A DNA stretch of 64,000 nucleotides from Saccharina japonica (Eukaryota > Sar > Phaeophyceae > Laminariales > Laminariaceae), in assembly GCA_008828725.1 (NCBI GenBank), contig MEHQ01000932.1:260671-324670 (forward strand). Direction: 5' to 3'. Shown here piece after piece: positions 23,542-35,474 of the stretch. Numbering within the stretch: the first letter of the stretch is position 1; every line of letters begins with the position of its first letter. The notes beneath the pieces were generated by a model that was given only the letters and a program-made list of their open reading frames with translations, did not search any database and had not been told where the DNA came from. The position numbers were made by a program, and so were the translations under genes.

Positions 23542-26500
23542 TCCTCTCTGCTTTGCAATCGATACTGTGCGACACCACACATCCGCAGTATGCATACCCA
23601 ACAGGTGTACAGTCCCATCAACTAATAACCTCCCTGCATGGTGAACCGTATGGCAATAAAGCATCACAATATCATAGCATGGTCACACCTCATAGCTGTC
23701 CTGAAACCACAAATCATCATCCCGAATCAATATCACACATTCCAAATCCAAATACCACAATCTAAACCATACTGGCTCAAACTTCAACAATCTTCCAAAA
23801 CACTCAGCTGCCGTAACTAGGGCATAAGGCCTCGGTAATCAGACGGTCATCAGCTCGGTGTCAACAGGTCGATACAGGTTTGTCCAGTAGTACCAATTTC
23901 AGATACCAAAATCTAAACCGTACTGGCTCAAACTTCAACAATCTTCCAAGACACTCAGCTGCCGTAACTAGGACATAAGGCCTCGGTAATCAGACGGTCA
24001 CCAGCTCGGTGTCAACAGGTCGATACAGGTTTGTGCAGTAGTACTAACTTCAGATACCTCTGCACGTTGCAAGAATCCCGAAACTTAAAAAACCTTCAAT
24101 ACGAATCTCAATACCGTACAATGTATTCACTATTTTAATCAGTAAACAGGCAGAATTTTCAATGCCCGAAAACCATCAATCAAAAACCACAACCCAACCT
24201 TAACCCCACCAGCCCAATCAGAAACTCATTCAATATCCTCCATTCTCGAATCCTCGTTCAAACAGTCAACCATTCAATCAATGTATGTTCCGAACTATCA
24301 GAAAAGCCGCCCAGACCAGACAGCCAGGGACGGTATCACCATTGAGATCGACTCTAAAACTAAAAATATATCTCAGATCCTCATTTCAGTCGGTCAACCA
24401 GTCAATCAATGTATTTTCCGAACTACCAGAAAAGACGCCCAGGCCAGACAGCCAGAGACGGTATCACCATTGAGATTGACTCTATAACTAAAACAATAAA
24501 TATCAAATCCTCATTCATACGCAAGCGTAATCTATACGACCGCGTGGTATGGTTTCAAGCTGACAGCAGCAGTTATTACGCCAACTCATTATCGGGGAAA
24601 CGTTATCTCCCCTTGTCACGAGCTGCTGGTATAATCAAGAACCTTCGAGCGATTTCCACACAAGGAAAGCTCTGAAGTGTACTATTTTACCACCAAGCAA
24701 CAATGCCTCAAGAACAGCGTTTTAACCAACCAATACGTATTAGTGCGCGGGAAGACAAAACGCATTCATAAAGATATTCATCAAAATTCGAATGGCGTGA
24801 TCAGACAACAAGTGCAAGTGCATATTTCACATCGCCAACAAAGAGCACATAGTAACTGCTATATGATTACGTGTTTCAAGCACCTACTCCACGTATACCC
24901 CTCCTGCTTTCAAGTACGTACATAGCATTTGTGCTACATGATTGATGATCAGAACCATCTCGTACCTATAACTGGTTCGTTACGGAGGGAGGGAGAGAGA
25001 GAGGGCGGAAGAGCACACAACATACAGCAGTCAATCTGAGTCGCCCAAAACATATTTTCACTCGGTATTAATGCTTCATTCCATCGCATATTCATATCAT
25101 ATCACAACGTCCAGAATTTTCCAACATCGTATTATACCAACCATGATAACCTTATCTGAGCAGTAGTACGTTCTCAGTTGCGTTGTACCATGGTATAACG
25201 CACTGTCTTATATGTATGCATGGATGTATACAACCTTCGCGATCATAAAACTGTCCGCACACAGAGCACTACCGTTTACATCAGGTACACACAAAATAAG
25301 CATACGAAAATGCTCATAAATCATGAAAGCCACCGCACGCATATACCTGGTTTACTCACAGCAGTATGATTGTACTTCTCGTACAAATAGCAAAAACATC
25401 GCAGACAGACAAAATAACCGTATGAGCATGTTCCAAGTACCTTCCCCTGTTGATTACAGGTCCAAGTCAAAGTTACAGTAAAATTGCTGCATGTCGGCTA
25501 TTATCATACGTATACTGATGTGTTGCTATCTGACAAGGTTAGTACGTGCAGTGTGGTAGCACAGCGTTCGAAGCAAAGCACACAATCGAAACATAACAAT
25601 GTCGGCTCGTCAAGTGCTCGTCACGTGCGTGCTCAATCCTATCATGCGTTCATCATATATCATCCTCCCCGAGCCCCAACCCAAGTACGTAGTCTACCTC
25701 CCGCGTAAAAAACGCAAGACAACAGAACCAACTACTCGTATTCAGTCTAACTGATAGGTGGTCCAAACAAGCCTATTCTACGACACACCTACTATTAATA
25801 TACCCGAACAGCAGTAGCGGCATATTCGTACGTATCAACAAAAACAGCATCAAAAACAGGGGAAAGGGCAATCGATCAGGCAGCGCGAACACAGCGTATA
25901 CCTCAATCAGGGCTGAACGGGGGCATCAGGCCAGCACCCAGGCGCCATTGCGGTCCAGCTTCCATGCTGATCCAAACACAACCTTGCTGTAGGTGGTGTT
26001 GCTTGCCGCCGCCCCACCCGTCCTTGCTCCCCTGCCGCTGCTGCTGCTGCTGCTGCTACTGCTGCCCCTCCTCTTCCTTCTCCTCCTCTTCCTCTTTTCG
26101 TTGCTCGCCACTACCAGGGCGTGCTGCTCTGCCTCGAGGTCTGCACGCGTGCCTTCCGCGGGCGGTCGCGGGGGCGGTGGTAGAGGCGGCGGTGGCGGCA
26201 GCGGCGGTGGCAACGGCTGATGCTCCTGGTCCTCGCCCATCCCAACGCCGTCCTCTCCATCTCCTACTTTATGCTCCCTTTCCAAAAAACCCCTACCACT
26301 CGTACATAAAACCATCTCTCCGACCTCTTCCTCTTCCGCGTGCGACGGTATGTCTCTCGTCACCGCGGGGTGGGTTTCAACGTAGCGCGCAGATAGAGCC
26401 ACCTGCTCTACTAGCGCGCCCGGGCTCACCCAACAAACCGGCTCAAAGGAGCTTCTCTCAATCTGATGCAGCTGCGGCAGGGCCTCCTGCCCATCCTGTG

Positions 26501-27308
26501 CACTGCTGAGGCTCCGAGAGGTCTGCACTCCACTAAGCTCCTCAGGTCGTTCTTCTCTGTCTTCGTCACCCATATCTCCTCATTTTTCTCCTCTCGTCGT
26601 TTCCTGATCAAACTCGGGGGTGGGCGTAGAGCGGGTATGGTTTGCAGCAGTGGCCAACGTGCCGGCTCGAGCCTCCTGCTCTTGCCGCACTGATGTCCCA
26701 GCTGCTTTCCTCCTCTGCTCTGCCATTGCCCTCTCCGAATCAGCGCGCTGTGCCTCACGCGTCGTGGCTGCCAGCTTCGCTGCTGCTAACTCTCTCCTCA
26801 TCTCCTCCATCTGCTCGCGAAGGGCTGCCACCTGTATCGCAGTGTCTGCAGCCCCTCCCATCTCGTCTTCCTGCGGCTGCTCCGGCTGCTGCTGCTGCCG
26901 CTGCTCGCTTTCGTTGCTCGTGCTTCGAGCAGCAAGCGGCTCCAGCAGCGCCGACTCACGTCTGGCAAAGGCGGCACGATGTTGCTGCGGTCGGATCGGA
27001 TGGACTACCTCTTGCCGCCACTTGAACTGGTGCTGAGCCGAGTATAATCCGAAAATCCACCTCAGTGAGACGAGCCCTCTCGTTCGCAAGCACAGCAACC
27101 CGTCCAGTACGCGCAGCCCAAGCTTCATAGTTCACGATGCGTTGAACCGGGACGAAGCGCTCGGCATACAGCTTGTCGACAACTCCCATCAGCTGCACCG
27201 TCTTCCATCTTTCAGACTCCGCGGCATCCATATCGACGTGACAGAAGCCACCCTCGCTGCCTGATACCCCAAGCAACCCGAGATCATATGCAATGACTCG
27301 CTATAGCG

Positions 27309-27587
27309 TGTTGATTCGACCTCGGGCTCATGACGGGGCCTAGAACAGGCGGGCAGGGTTAGGGAGCTGGAGCGCTCCTCATGTAGACATAAACCACGTA
27401 TATATTAGCGTCGGACCTCGCAGGCCACCATCGAGGCGCAGCGAGCAAGTCAAGGAAGACAAGTCAAGCCAAGTCACCAGCAAGCACGAGACCTCACAGA
27501 TGGAGAAAGCCTCGTCAAGTATATGAACTCCCCAATATATGAAACCGTCATCATACCTGCTGTATCGAGTACCAAGCACAATCAATA
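27309..27587 (-). repeat. 5' LTR of element B
   Basis: TGTTGATT...AATCAATA on the plus strand. The element interior begins with the palindrome CGCTATAGCG at 27299-27308, where a primer-binding site would be expected. Confidence 0.85.
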
Positions 27588-27592
27588 TGTTG

Positions 27593-28308
27593 TTGTAGTG
27601 GTCGTCCTGTATATGCCAAAAACTTTTCGAAGTAGTGGTGATGCAGCGTTGCTCGTAGTCGATGCAGATGTAAGCGAAGCACTGGTAGGGCATTCGAGGT
27701 ATACTCACGTAAAACTCGAAGAAGCTGAGCTGCGAAGAAGAATAGCTGACGCCTTCAGGAATCATAGATAATGCGCCTGCTGTCATAGTAAATGTACTTC
27801 GTGTGTATACAACGGGGAGTAGTATATGTGGTAATTAGAGCTGTAGTACTGGAGTGTATGATGCTGATGATGCCGGGGTTTCGGTTGACCCATGGTCGGG
27901 TGATGATGTCGGAGGTTGTTGGTCCGTGCTAGTAAGAGGTAGCGACAGGAGCTACTCCCCCCCGTGTCATGCCTAGTAACCGACTCACGGACGACCTCGC
28001 GGATATTTCTAGCACTTGTTAGTCTTCTTGCCATGTAGAATGGACAAGGATGAGAAGGTCGGACTCTCGGGAACGATGCAGGTCCGGGATGCCAGAGAAC
28101 CCGGAAAGGTGTATGCTTATGACGGGCGAAGCCGTGTTCTTCCGTAAAGTCTGTTAAACATGCAGCCGACCGATGTTGCCATAACGGTATGATGATGTTG
28201 CTGCTGTCGACGGGGCTTGAGTATTGTTTTAAAAGTATTTCGACCGCACTTGAGAAAGTAACTTGTTCCGTATTTCTCCTCTCGCGTGAAAGTATTGAAA
28301 CGGGCTTA
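27593..28308. other. Intronic stretch without recognised features
   Basis: No gene or repeat that I can support between element B and the next MITE. Confidence 0.4.
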
Positions 28309-28762
28309 GACCAAAGGTTATGGTACCACTTTGTGGCTCGTTCATAATCTTATCAGCAACATAGTGCCAAAGAAAATGGGTGTACCCCTCGTATGGAGCA
28401 TAAAGTTGGCCACTATGTTCCCCAAGATTGAAAAATCCAACAAAAAGGGGTGTCTCGCCATAATCTGACCCCTGAGATGATGCCAGGCACAATACGCCAT
28501 TATCTTGGTTGGCTCTTTATTGTTGCGCAAATATATACGATAATACATGCCTTGCACTATATACGAGAACGATACGTATAATATGTACGTATGACGCACA
28601 ACGGGTACGTATACGAAAACGATACGTACCATATTTTGAATACATACGAGTACTATGTTGTTTTGGCCATAGGCACTGCTGCTGCACAGCCTTTATCTTT
28701 GGTTGGCGAAATAAAAGTCGGGAAGAAAAAAGAGCCACAAAGTGGTACTATAACGTTTGGTC
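28309..28762. mobile_element. MITE-like element with ~31-bp inverted ends
   Basis: Left end 28309-28339 'gaccaaaggttatggtacca' continuing to 'ctttgtggctc'; the right end 28732-28762 is its inverse with three differences. Total 454 bp. Flanking 'tta' on both sides could be a 3-bp target duplication as in PIF/Harbinger elements, but this is weak. It has no transposase. Confidence 0.6.
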
Positions 28763-29130
28763 TTAAAACTAAATTCGCTTGTGATAGCGTACAAAAGGTA
28801 TTTGGACGGTTTCCTTGCATACAGCATGAAAGTGATGATATAATCAACTTTGCTTGTGATAGGAAAAACCGTGTGATTTATTTCGTGCGTACAGCATGCA
28901 AGTAGTGTTTAAAACAAAGGTTTGCGCGAGATGGTACAAAAAGTGTCGTGTGACGTGTTTTCGCGCTTACAGCGTGAAAACAATGTTAATACGTACGAGT
29001 ACATACGAGCTTCGCGCGTGAGAGCGTGAAATCGAACACCGTACTCGTACGTGCTACGCGCATGAAATGCGCGACACAAATATCATTACCCGCTTCGCGT
29101 GTGAAATCACGAAATAACTTGGTAATAACC
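28763..29130. repeat. Degenerate array of 'gcg.tacagcgtgaaa'-type motifs
   Basis: About eight variants occur, e.g. 'catacagcatgaaagtg' near 28817, 'cgtacagcatgcaag' near 28887, 'cgcttacagcgtgaaaac' near 28965, 'cgcgtgagagcgtgaaat' near 29015 and 'cgcgtgtgaaatcacgaaat' near 29096. Spacing is irregular (30-80 bp). Function unknown. Confidence 0.4.
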
Positions 29131-29929
29131 CTGTCGTACGAACTCGGTGAAAGTCGATGTCGATGCCGTCAGGTCGAGGCTGATCTCCTGGTTGTTGGAG
29201 ACGAATGAGTATATTTCTTTGTACTTGAAAACGTGATGGCATTATAGGGTTTCCGCGTAAAACAAACATGGGACGTGTGGAGTTTGCACGAGCTTGACAT
29301 AAAATCGTGCTTGTGAATTTGGTGACGATTTACAAACAAATGTCTACGGTCAGAGTGTTTGACGAAGTACGTTATAAACCACGCGTCTGCCAGCATCCAG
29401 CAGGCTGATGTGAGCGTTTTGATTAATTCCGCATTTCTTTTTTTTATTTGCAACCCGGCCCCGCCATTCAATGGCAGGGCCACCCCGGATCCCAGGCTCT
29501 GCAGAGGCCTAGCGTGGGTTGTATTACTATAAGCAGTTTCCCTTGTGGGGCGGGCCTCCCACTGAAAGCCTATACTACTCTACTCTCGTGCCTTCCGACT
29601 TTACTCTAAAAACCGGTACTAGTACATCGTCTAAATGACAACAGTCGGCTGCTGCTGCAACCACACTAGCCACACGCAGAGGAGCTTGGAGTTGGCTCCA
29701 CCGCCCGACCCCCGTGTTCCAAGCAATGCCCACCCCGGCCTTGGGACATAAACACAAATCACCAACTTCCCTTGTGGGGCCAGCCTCGCGAAAGTCAACT
29801 GCTGCTGCTGCTACTGTTTACTCGAGGCCAGGCGGTTGATGCCTCGAGCAGCAAATTACCTTCTGTGCGCGTCGTACTCTTACGATCTACCACATTGTTT
29901 GACTTTTGAGTTTGCTTGTATGAAATTTT

Positions 29930-30570
29930 CCACGGACGCTTTTTTACTCTCATGGAAGTAAGCTATATTTCCACGAAAGTTTTTTTACTTCCGTGAAGTA
30001 AAACAAAAGTTGTTATTTACTTCCATGCAAGTAACCTTTACTTCCACGCAAGTGTTTTTTCCTTTATGGAAGTAAAATATACTTTCATGCAAAGTTCTAT
30101 ACTTCGTTGTGATTAAGTTGGAAGTAAATTTATACTTTACTTCCATGAAAGTCAAACATGGAAGCCAGGGCATGAATAAACCTCCTGCTTCCAGTTGACA
30201 CACCGTCCCACCCAAAGTGGGCCTATCCCGATTAGCAAAACGCGGACCGCTTACACACGCGATATTCAAAACCGTGTAGTGCGCAGCGCGGAACCACACT
30301 ACGTAGACTTGTCTAGTGGCCCAAGGCCATCTTCAAACGGAAACTTCCACGAAACCATAGAAGTGTTTTTATTTCCATCCAAGTACATACGGTTTACCTT
30401 TACAAAGTTTTCTACATAAATCAATTTACTTCCATGACAGGTTTTTTACTTTCATGGAAGTAAACAAGACATCATGGACGTAGATTTACTTTCATGGAAG
30501 TAGAAGTTAAATTCCATGAACTAAAAAAACACTTTCACGGAAGTGTTTCCTGCTTTCATGGAAGTATATG
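29930..30570. repeat. Cluster of about 17 imperfect ACTTCCATGGAAGT palindromes
   Basis: Two sub-clusters (29945-30165 and 30340-30570) contain 'actctcatggaagtaa', 'acttccgtgaagtaa', 'acttccatgcaagtaa', 'actttcatggaagtaa', 'actttcacggaagtg' and others, typically 15-30 bp apart and joined by T/A runs. Between them, 30170-30340 lacks the motif. Each motif is a near-perfect two-fold symmetric 14-mer. It could be satellite-like expansion or dimeric protein-binding sites. Confidence 0.7.
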
Positions 30571-30579
30571 AAAACAGAC

Positions 30580-31060
30580 AACTAATGAGCCTGCTCGTAC
30601 TCGTACCAACCCGAACAAAACAAGCGCACTAGACGAGCACAATGTAGACCGGACTATGTGCGCGGAATGCCGATATCACTCGATGCGATGATGGATCGAT
30701 ACCGCTGACCGGCAACTGGTAGTTGTAGACTGCTGCGGGTAGTATATTAATTGAACGGTGGTGGTGTACTGTATATTTTAGTAAACATAAACATTCCAAC
30801 GTTCCTCAAAATAAGTGTATCTTTAACTTTCGTCACCATTTCGGCAAAAGGGCGCCTTAAAAAGCTTCGTAAGATATTTGAGTCACCGAAATTCGTGAAT
30901 GGCTGCAACTTATGGTATAAGTGTACAAGCGGGTACAAGCAGTGTCACTTGGAAATCCTACATTTCCTAGAAGTTCCTGTACAAACTGACAATATCAACG
31001 AGACGTCGTTTCGTAGTCCCAATGCACATATATATTAAAGGGCCAGGCCCATAACTTAAA
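30580..31060. other. Intronic stretch without recognised features
   Basis: No gene or repeat that I can support. Confidence 0.4.
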
Positions 31061-31069
31061 CGAATGATG

Positions 31070-31640
31070 TTTGTCGAGGCCCTGTCTCTGTGAGAAGAGA
31101 GGGCGGAGGTGGGACCGAAATGTCTGCAAAGTTCACTTGTGAAAAATAATATGCATAGTTTGGGAAGGAGCTTATTTGGCTTTTGTGGAAAGAAGGCTAA
31201 CCTCAGAGATCGACAGACAAGGATAAGAGGGATAGGGAGAAGGGGAGAAATAAGGGGTGACGTGATCGAAGTGGGAATGGCCGTCACTTCGTCATCTCGG
31301 CAAGCCGCACACACTACGGGTATATGTTCTCTGTGTGCTATTGCACTGGCTCAGAGTCCGTCCTATGGCAATGTTCCCTGATACTTGCTGGCAAGTTAGA
31401 TGCCCTGCATTTCTTTCAGACTCCCGATCAAGGCAAGTTGAACATACCTGTAATTTGACAGTGAAGAGCAACTACAGTACATCGTACTGAACATGTAATC
31501 TCGCCGTATACTGCATTGCCGTATACCGCATTTACTCGAATATCCAAACTAAGATACTTGTTTACTCGTATCCGTGCGTAGTGACTGCACTACCAAACAT
31601 ATGCGTACGTATGTTAACGCGCATCTGCCATTTGATAATG
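31070..31640 (+). repeat. Dispersed repeat, copy 2 (partner 5425-5930)
   Basis: Same orientation and block order as copy 1, with extra sequence around 31370-31400 ('ctgatacttgctggcaagtt'). Both copies contain the peptide pattern C.KK...RD followed by a basic stretch, suggesting that the ancestor may have been coding. Confidence 0.5.
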
Positions 31641-31979
31641 GGTCAACATGTCGCACTTCCAATAATATTTCTGGGTAAAAACAGACATATCATAGTACCA
31701 GAAGAAACAAGTAGTTGAAATGTCTACGGCCCATCAATTCGACCGTGAACGCGGGGTATTTGATGTTTTTCCCCACGTTCACGAATAATCGAAATGTTGG
31801 ATAGCCAAAGTTTGAACGGAGGTAAGAAACATTTCACATGCCCAGAATAACACATGACGCGGAGTGTATTGCTCCGGTTTACCACTACCGTATATGGAGG
31901 GTGACTGATGCTCCTCGCATTGTCTCTCCACAAATAGTCAAGATATCACAACCTAAAATTTATAAAGGTCAATATTAAG

Positions 31980-32515
31980 AGACTGGCCCCCGGTTTGACA
32001 CAACGTTGTACCACTTTCCCTTTCTTAGCTGGATGGCGTCGAGTAGACTCCAGGTTGTTGATGATACTGACTTAGCGACAAGTCCGACGAACGATACCAG
32101 GTGGCAAGATGGGGGGTCTCTCTTCTGGTGCATCGGGGGATGTCGGATCAACACGATTACTGACGACGTCACGGTCGTACAAAACGAAGACGAATATCTT
32201 ATGACCTAGATGAAACCGTGATTCCTCCATGTGGGATCCTTACGAAGGTTTCTCTAGACATGAAGGTTGGACGAAGCCTTTCACGCACACCACTCCCAAA
32301 TGGTTGAATGCCTTATATCGGAAAACCAGTGCGGCTTTCGAAGATTTTTTTTACAGAAACAGGGATCCAGTTTTTCTGCAAGTTCAAAGTCATTATAAGG
32401 CAGTAGTTGATGTGTTAACGTTGCAACGGTCATCAGCCTATCATGGCACCCCTTGCGTAATGAAAATCACGGGCTTGTATGAGCATGGTAAAACCTCTAC
32501 AAGTGTGTCATAATA
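31980..32515 (+). pseudogene. Protein-like remnant, unassigned
   Basis: Two consecutive plus-strand open frames (32006-32209 and 32229-32513) have natural-looking composition, for example 'WLNALYRKTSAAFEDFFYRN' and 'VQSHYKAVVDVLTLQRSSAY'. No catalytic motif or splice boundary is evident, and a minus-strand frame overlaps the first. It may be a decayed transposon or gene fragment; I cannot name the family. Confidence 0.3.
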
Positions 32516-32959
32516 TTGTTTTATTAACTAGTGTTGTAACGCTCCTAGGCCATGCAGTAACATGTAATTGATTTCCAGGTCGGCTTGGGTCGGCCTCAGT
32601 ATTGGAATCTCGGCACTTCAACATCTCCAGGGTTTTTAGTTTCATCTAGCGCTCTCTTCGAGGATCGGCTTTGACGCCCCTCGCTCTTCGTCCCCCCTGC
32701 TCAGCTCGCCGGGAACGCGTGCGGGGGCGGAGAGAGACAAGATAGAAATACGAACGACCTTGGATTTTGGGTGGCATCCTGGAGCACTTTTTTATTCTTG
32801 ATAGGGGGAGTGGAGTGCGCACCTACAAAGGGGTGACTTTTTAAATATTTGCAGTACGTAGTAGGAACAACATTTTGTCACTTGGTCAGCCCTTTGCATA
32901 GTTTTTTTTGTACGTACTGGATTTCCGTTTTTGCAATATTTTTACATGTAATTCAGTGT

Positions 32960-33974
32960 AAACACGCTAGGGCTGTGAGTTGTCACGACTTAAGCCGCCG
33001 ACTATTGATTAGTCGGGCTAATAGTCAGTCGTGAAACGGAGGTGCCGACTTTCCGACTTATTGGGTTTCCTTTACTGTAGGAAAGTTTTTTTAATGCGGG
33101 GTACAGCTTTCAACCCGAATATCTGCGGGCTGCGGATACCCTCACATACCCTGTGACACTGCAGCGCTTAGCGGGAGATCCACACACACACGCACACATG
33201 GCGTAACAGCCCATTTCTGCCGACGGCGTCAGCCCTGGCGCACCCCATACCGACGCTCGAGGCGGAAATTCCGTCAGCGAAGTTGTGGCCATTATCGGCC
33301 CGCGGACTACCTTGGCAAGTGCACGGGACCCCGAAACGGTGCTCTACCGCGTGAAGAATGAGCAGAGGCGCAGCGAGCCGCTCAGGTCCAACAACCCGCT
33401 GTGGAAGTTTTTAGGACTTGCCGTCGTCGTCGACGCGCGCGTTTCGCGCAAGGTTGGGAGAGACGTTAATAAACAAATAACATCACGGAGGGATCCAAGA
33501 CCTTTTCTCCTGGGGATAATTTCTGCACCGCTATCTTGATGATGAGTTCGCGTTTTCGCTCGTATCCCCGACAAGTGGTATTGCGACTCAAACGATTGCT
33601 GTCACGTTCCTCTAGTCCGGGGTAGATCTACCTGGTACATGCGTTGTACTTCTCGTTTTTTGTGAATTTCTTGTGTAAACTGAAGCTTTTTCGTGTTTTT
33701 CGTTCGAAACTTATGTTAATCTAGGTCATATTGTTTGCGCTTTTCTTGATAAAAATGAAGCCACATAACGGATTTTTGCCTTCCGGGGGCGCCTCCAGCG
33801 GGCCCCCCTCGGCCGGGGGGGGATTGTATGGCTCGCTCCCCTTGCCAGACTTTTGTCGGCAAGTAGGCAGGCTTCGCCAGCCAACTTACCGACTAAAGTC
33901 AGCGTGTCGGCTTCGCCGACTAGCGACTAGTTATTAGTCGGGAAATAAAACAGACTCACAGCCCTAATAAACGC
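32960..33974. mobile_element. hAT-like non-autonomous element
   Basis: Termini TAGGGCTGTGAGT at 32968 and, inverted, at 33966. Flanking 8-mers 'aaacacgc' and 'ataaacgc' look like a degraded 8-bp target duplication. Both subterminal regions are rich in CGACTA/AGTCGG motifs (32985-33060 and 33850-33945), as is usual for hAT transposase binding. The 999-bp interior has no recognisable transposase; the open frame at 33285-33539 is unassigned. Confidence 0.75.
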
Positions 33975-34386
33975 CTATATCGCCCAGTTTTGGGTCGTTT
34001 TCGATTCCGACCGAAGTTCTGGAGATCCGTTTTCCTACTTTTGTTTTACTCTTTAAACACAAGTTGTGTTAGTGTGATGATGTTAAGATTGAAAGTAGTG
34101 TTATAACTACTCGTATCAATGTTGAAATTCGTGTGGATTTTTAACTTGCGTTTAGTGTTGGGGCGATGCCGGGTGGGAGATGCGTCCGAATTCCTACCTT
34201 CATCCCCGAGTGGGTGTCTACGGTAAGTGCACTCTACATTTCACAGTTTTGCTGTGACGAGAGGATCGACTTCAACGCCCCTCGCCCTTCGTCCTGCGTT
34301 GAATGCCTCCCCGTGAACCGTGTGAACGCGCGAAAAACACAGTGGACCCACCTGAACGGAAACCTATTGTACGCCCAGATTGCGAC

Positions 34387-34825
34387 TATATAGGGTTTAC
34401 TGTGTACTCGTAGCGCACCAAGAACCCTGACCCCACGACCGATGCGTGAGAGGACGGTTCGCGCTTCGCGCTCTCGATTTACGTTTGGCGCTTCGCGCTC
34501 ACGGGTGGGAGCAGGGTACCAAATGGGATCAGATTCGAATAAGATCAGGTCCGGGTGGGAGCACGGTAACACCGTGCTCCCCCTTCGCACCCTGCTCCCA
34601 CCTGGACTTGATCCTATTTGTATTTGATCGCATTTGGTACCCTGCTCCCACCCACAAGGTGCATACATGTAATCAGCCCTCCCCAGGAGCCGCCGGAGGC
34701 CGCTAGCGCGAAGCTCGAACCGTGAATCGAGAGCGCGAAGCGCGAACCGTCGAACCGTCATCCCATGTCTCAGTCGTGGGATCAAGGTTCTTGGTGCACT
34801 ACGAGTACACACTGAAACCTATATA
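34387..34825. mobile_element. 427-bp foldback element flanked by TATATA
   Basis: Inverted arms start 'gggtttactgtgtactcg' (34393) and, reversed, 'ggtttcagtgtgtactcg' (ending 34819). Inner parts carry GCGCTTCGCGCTC motifs and the symmetric 'gggtgggagc' / 'gctcccacc' blocks around 34500-34660, with a centre near 34570 ('ggtaacacc'). TATATA on both sides may be the target duplication. It is non-coding. Confidence 0.7.
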
Positions 34826-34829
34826 ATAA

Positions 34830-35470
34830 AAATATGGGTGTCATTAAATTTCCACCCAGCTGGTTGCAGGGATTGTTTACGTGTGAACGCGTCCGGGATG
34901 TTTTTGAGGATAGATTTAATTTTTTGCAATGATGGAAAAGTGCTTTTTATTCTTTTCCAACGAAAATGCCACATATATTCGGAAGGTACTCAAATTATTC
35001 GAAGAGTGTTGTGCCTCCCCCACGTGGCAGGTTGACCTCTCTATCAACATATAAGCAAATGCGCGGGATGTATTCCCGACACGGAAGGCAAGGATATAAC
35101 GCCGAATCACCAAAAACAAAAATGGAAAATTGATCGAGAACAGTATTTTTTGTGTATATATACGTACGTGCAACTTCGGAAACATTGACGCACGGACATA
35201 CCGGAGTGTACTTTATCGAGCATGGAGTGGTGTCTGGCGGTCTTTCACGCATACATGTACTTTAGAGGAAGAGAGATTGGGTGCTTTTACAGCTACACAC
35301 AGTGTATGGATACAGCTGCAGTAGTACCAATAGTAATTTTACCGCTGCTGCTCTGCTGACTGATGTGGTGTAGAGGCAGAAACAGGCAAACGAATACTAA
35401 ACAAGCAGTCGCACCGTTTTTCAGTCCAATTTAAAGAGCACCGCTTTTGGTGCGAAACATGTATAGGTAC
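34830..35470. other. Intronic stretch without recognised features
   Basis: AT-leaning sequence; no gene, repeat or element supported. Confidence 0.4.
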
Positions 35471-35474
35471 CAAA

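Larger units (their letters stand above)
23258..27592 (-). mobile_element. LTR element B (non-autonomous, gag-like only), fossil with complete ends
   Basis: Direct repeats TGTTG at 23258-23262 and 27588-27592 are the 5-bp target duplication. LTRs lie at 23263-23541 and 27309-27587 (279 bp each) with eight differences, about 3%, so insertion is fairly recent. On the minus strand the 5' LTR is the right one, followed by a gag-like coding region with coiled-coil and proline-rich parts (about 27276 down to 25926), then about 2.4 kb non-coding, then polypurine 'gcagagagga' and the 3' LTR. No polymerase genes are recognisable. The ends look whole; the coding part appears interrupted a few times. 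A ~152-bp tandem duplication lies at 23752-24057 and two ~125-bp units at about 24262-24500. Confidence 0.85.
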
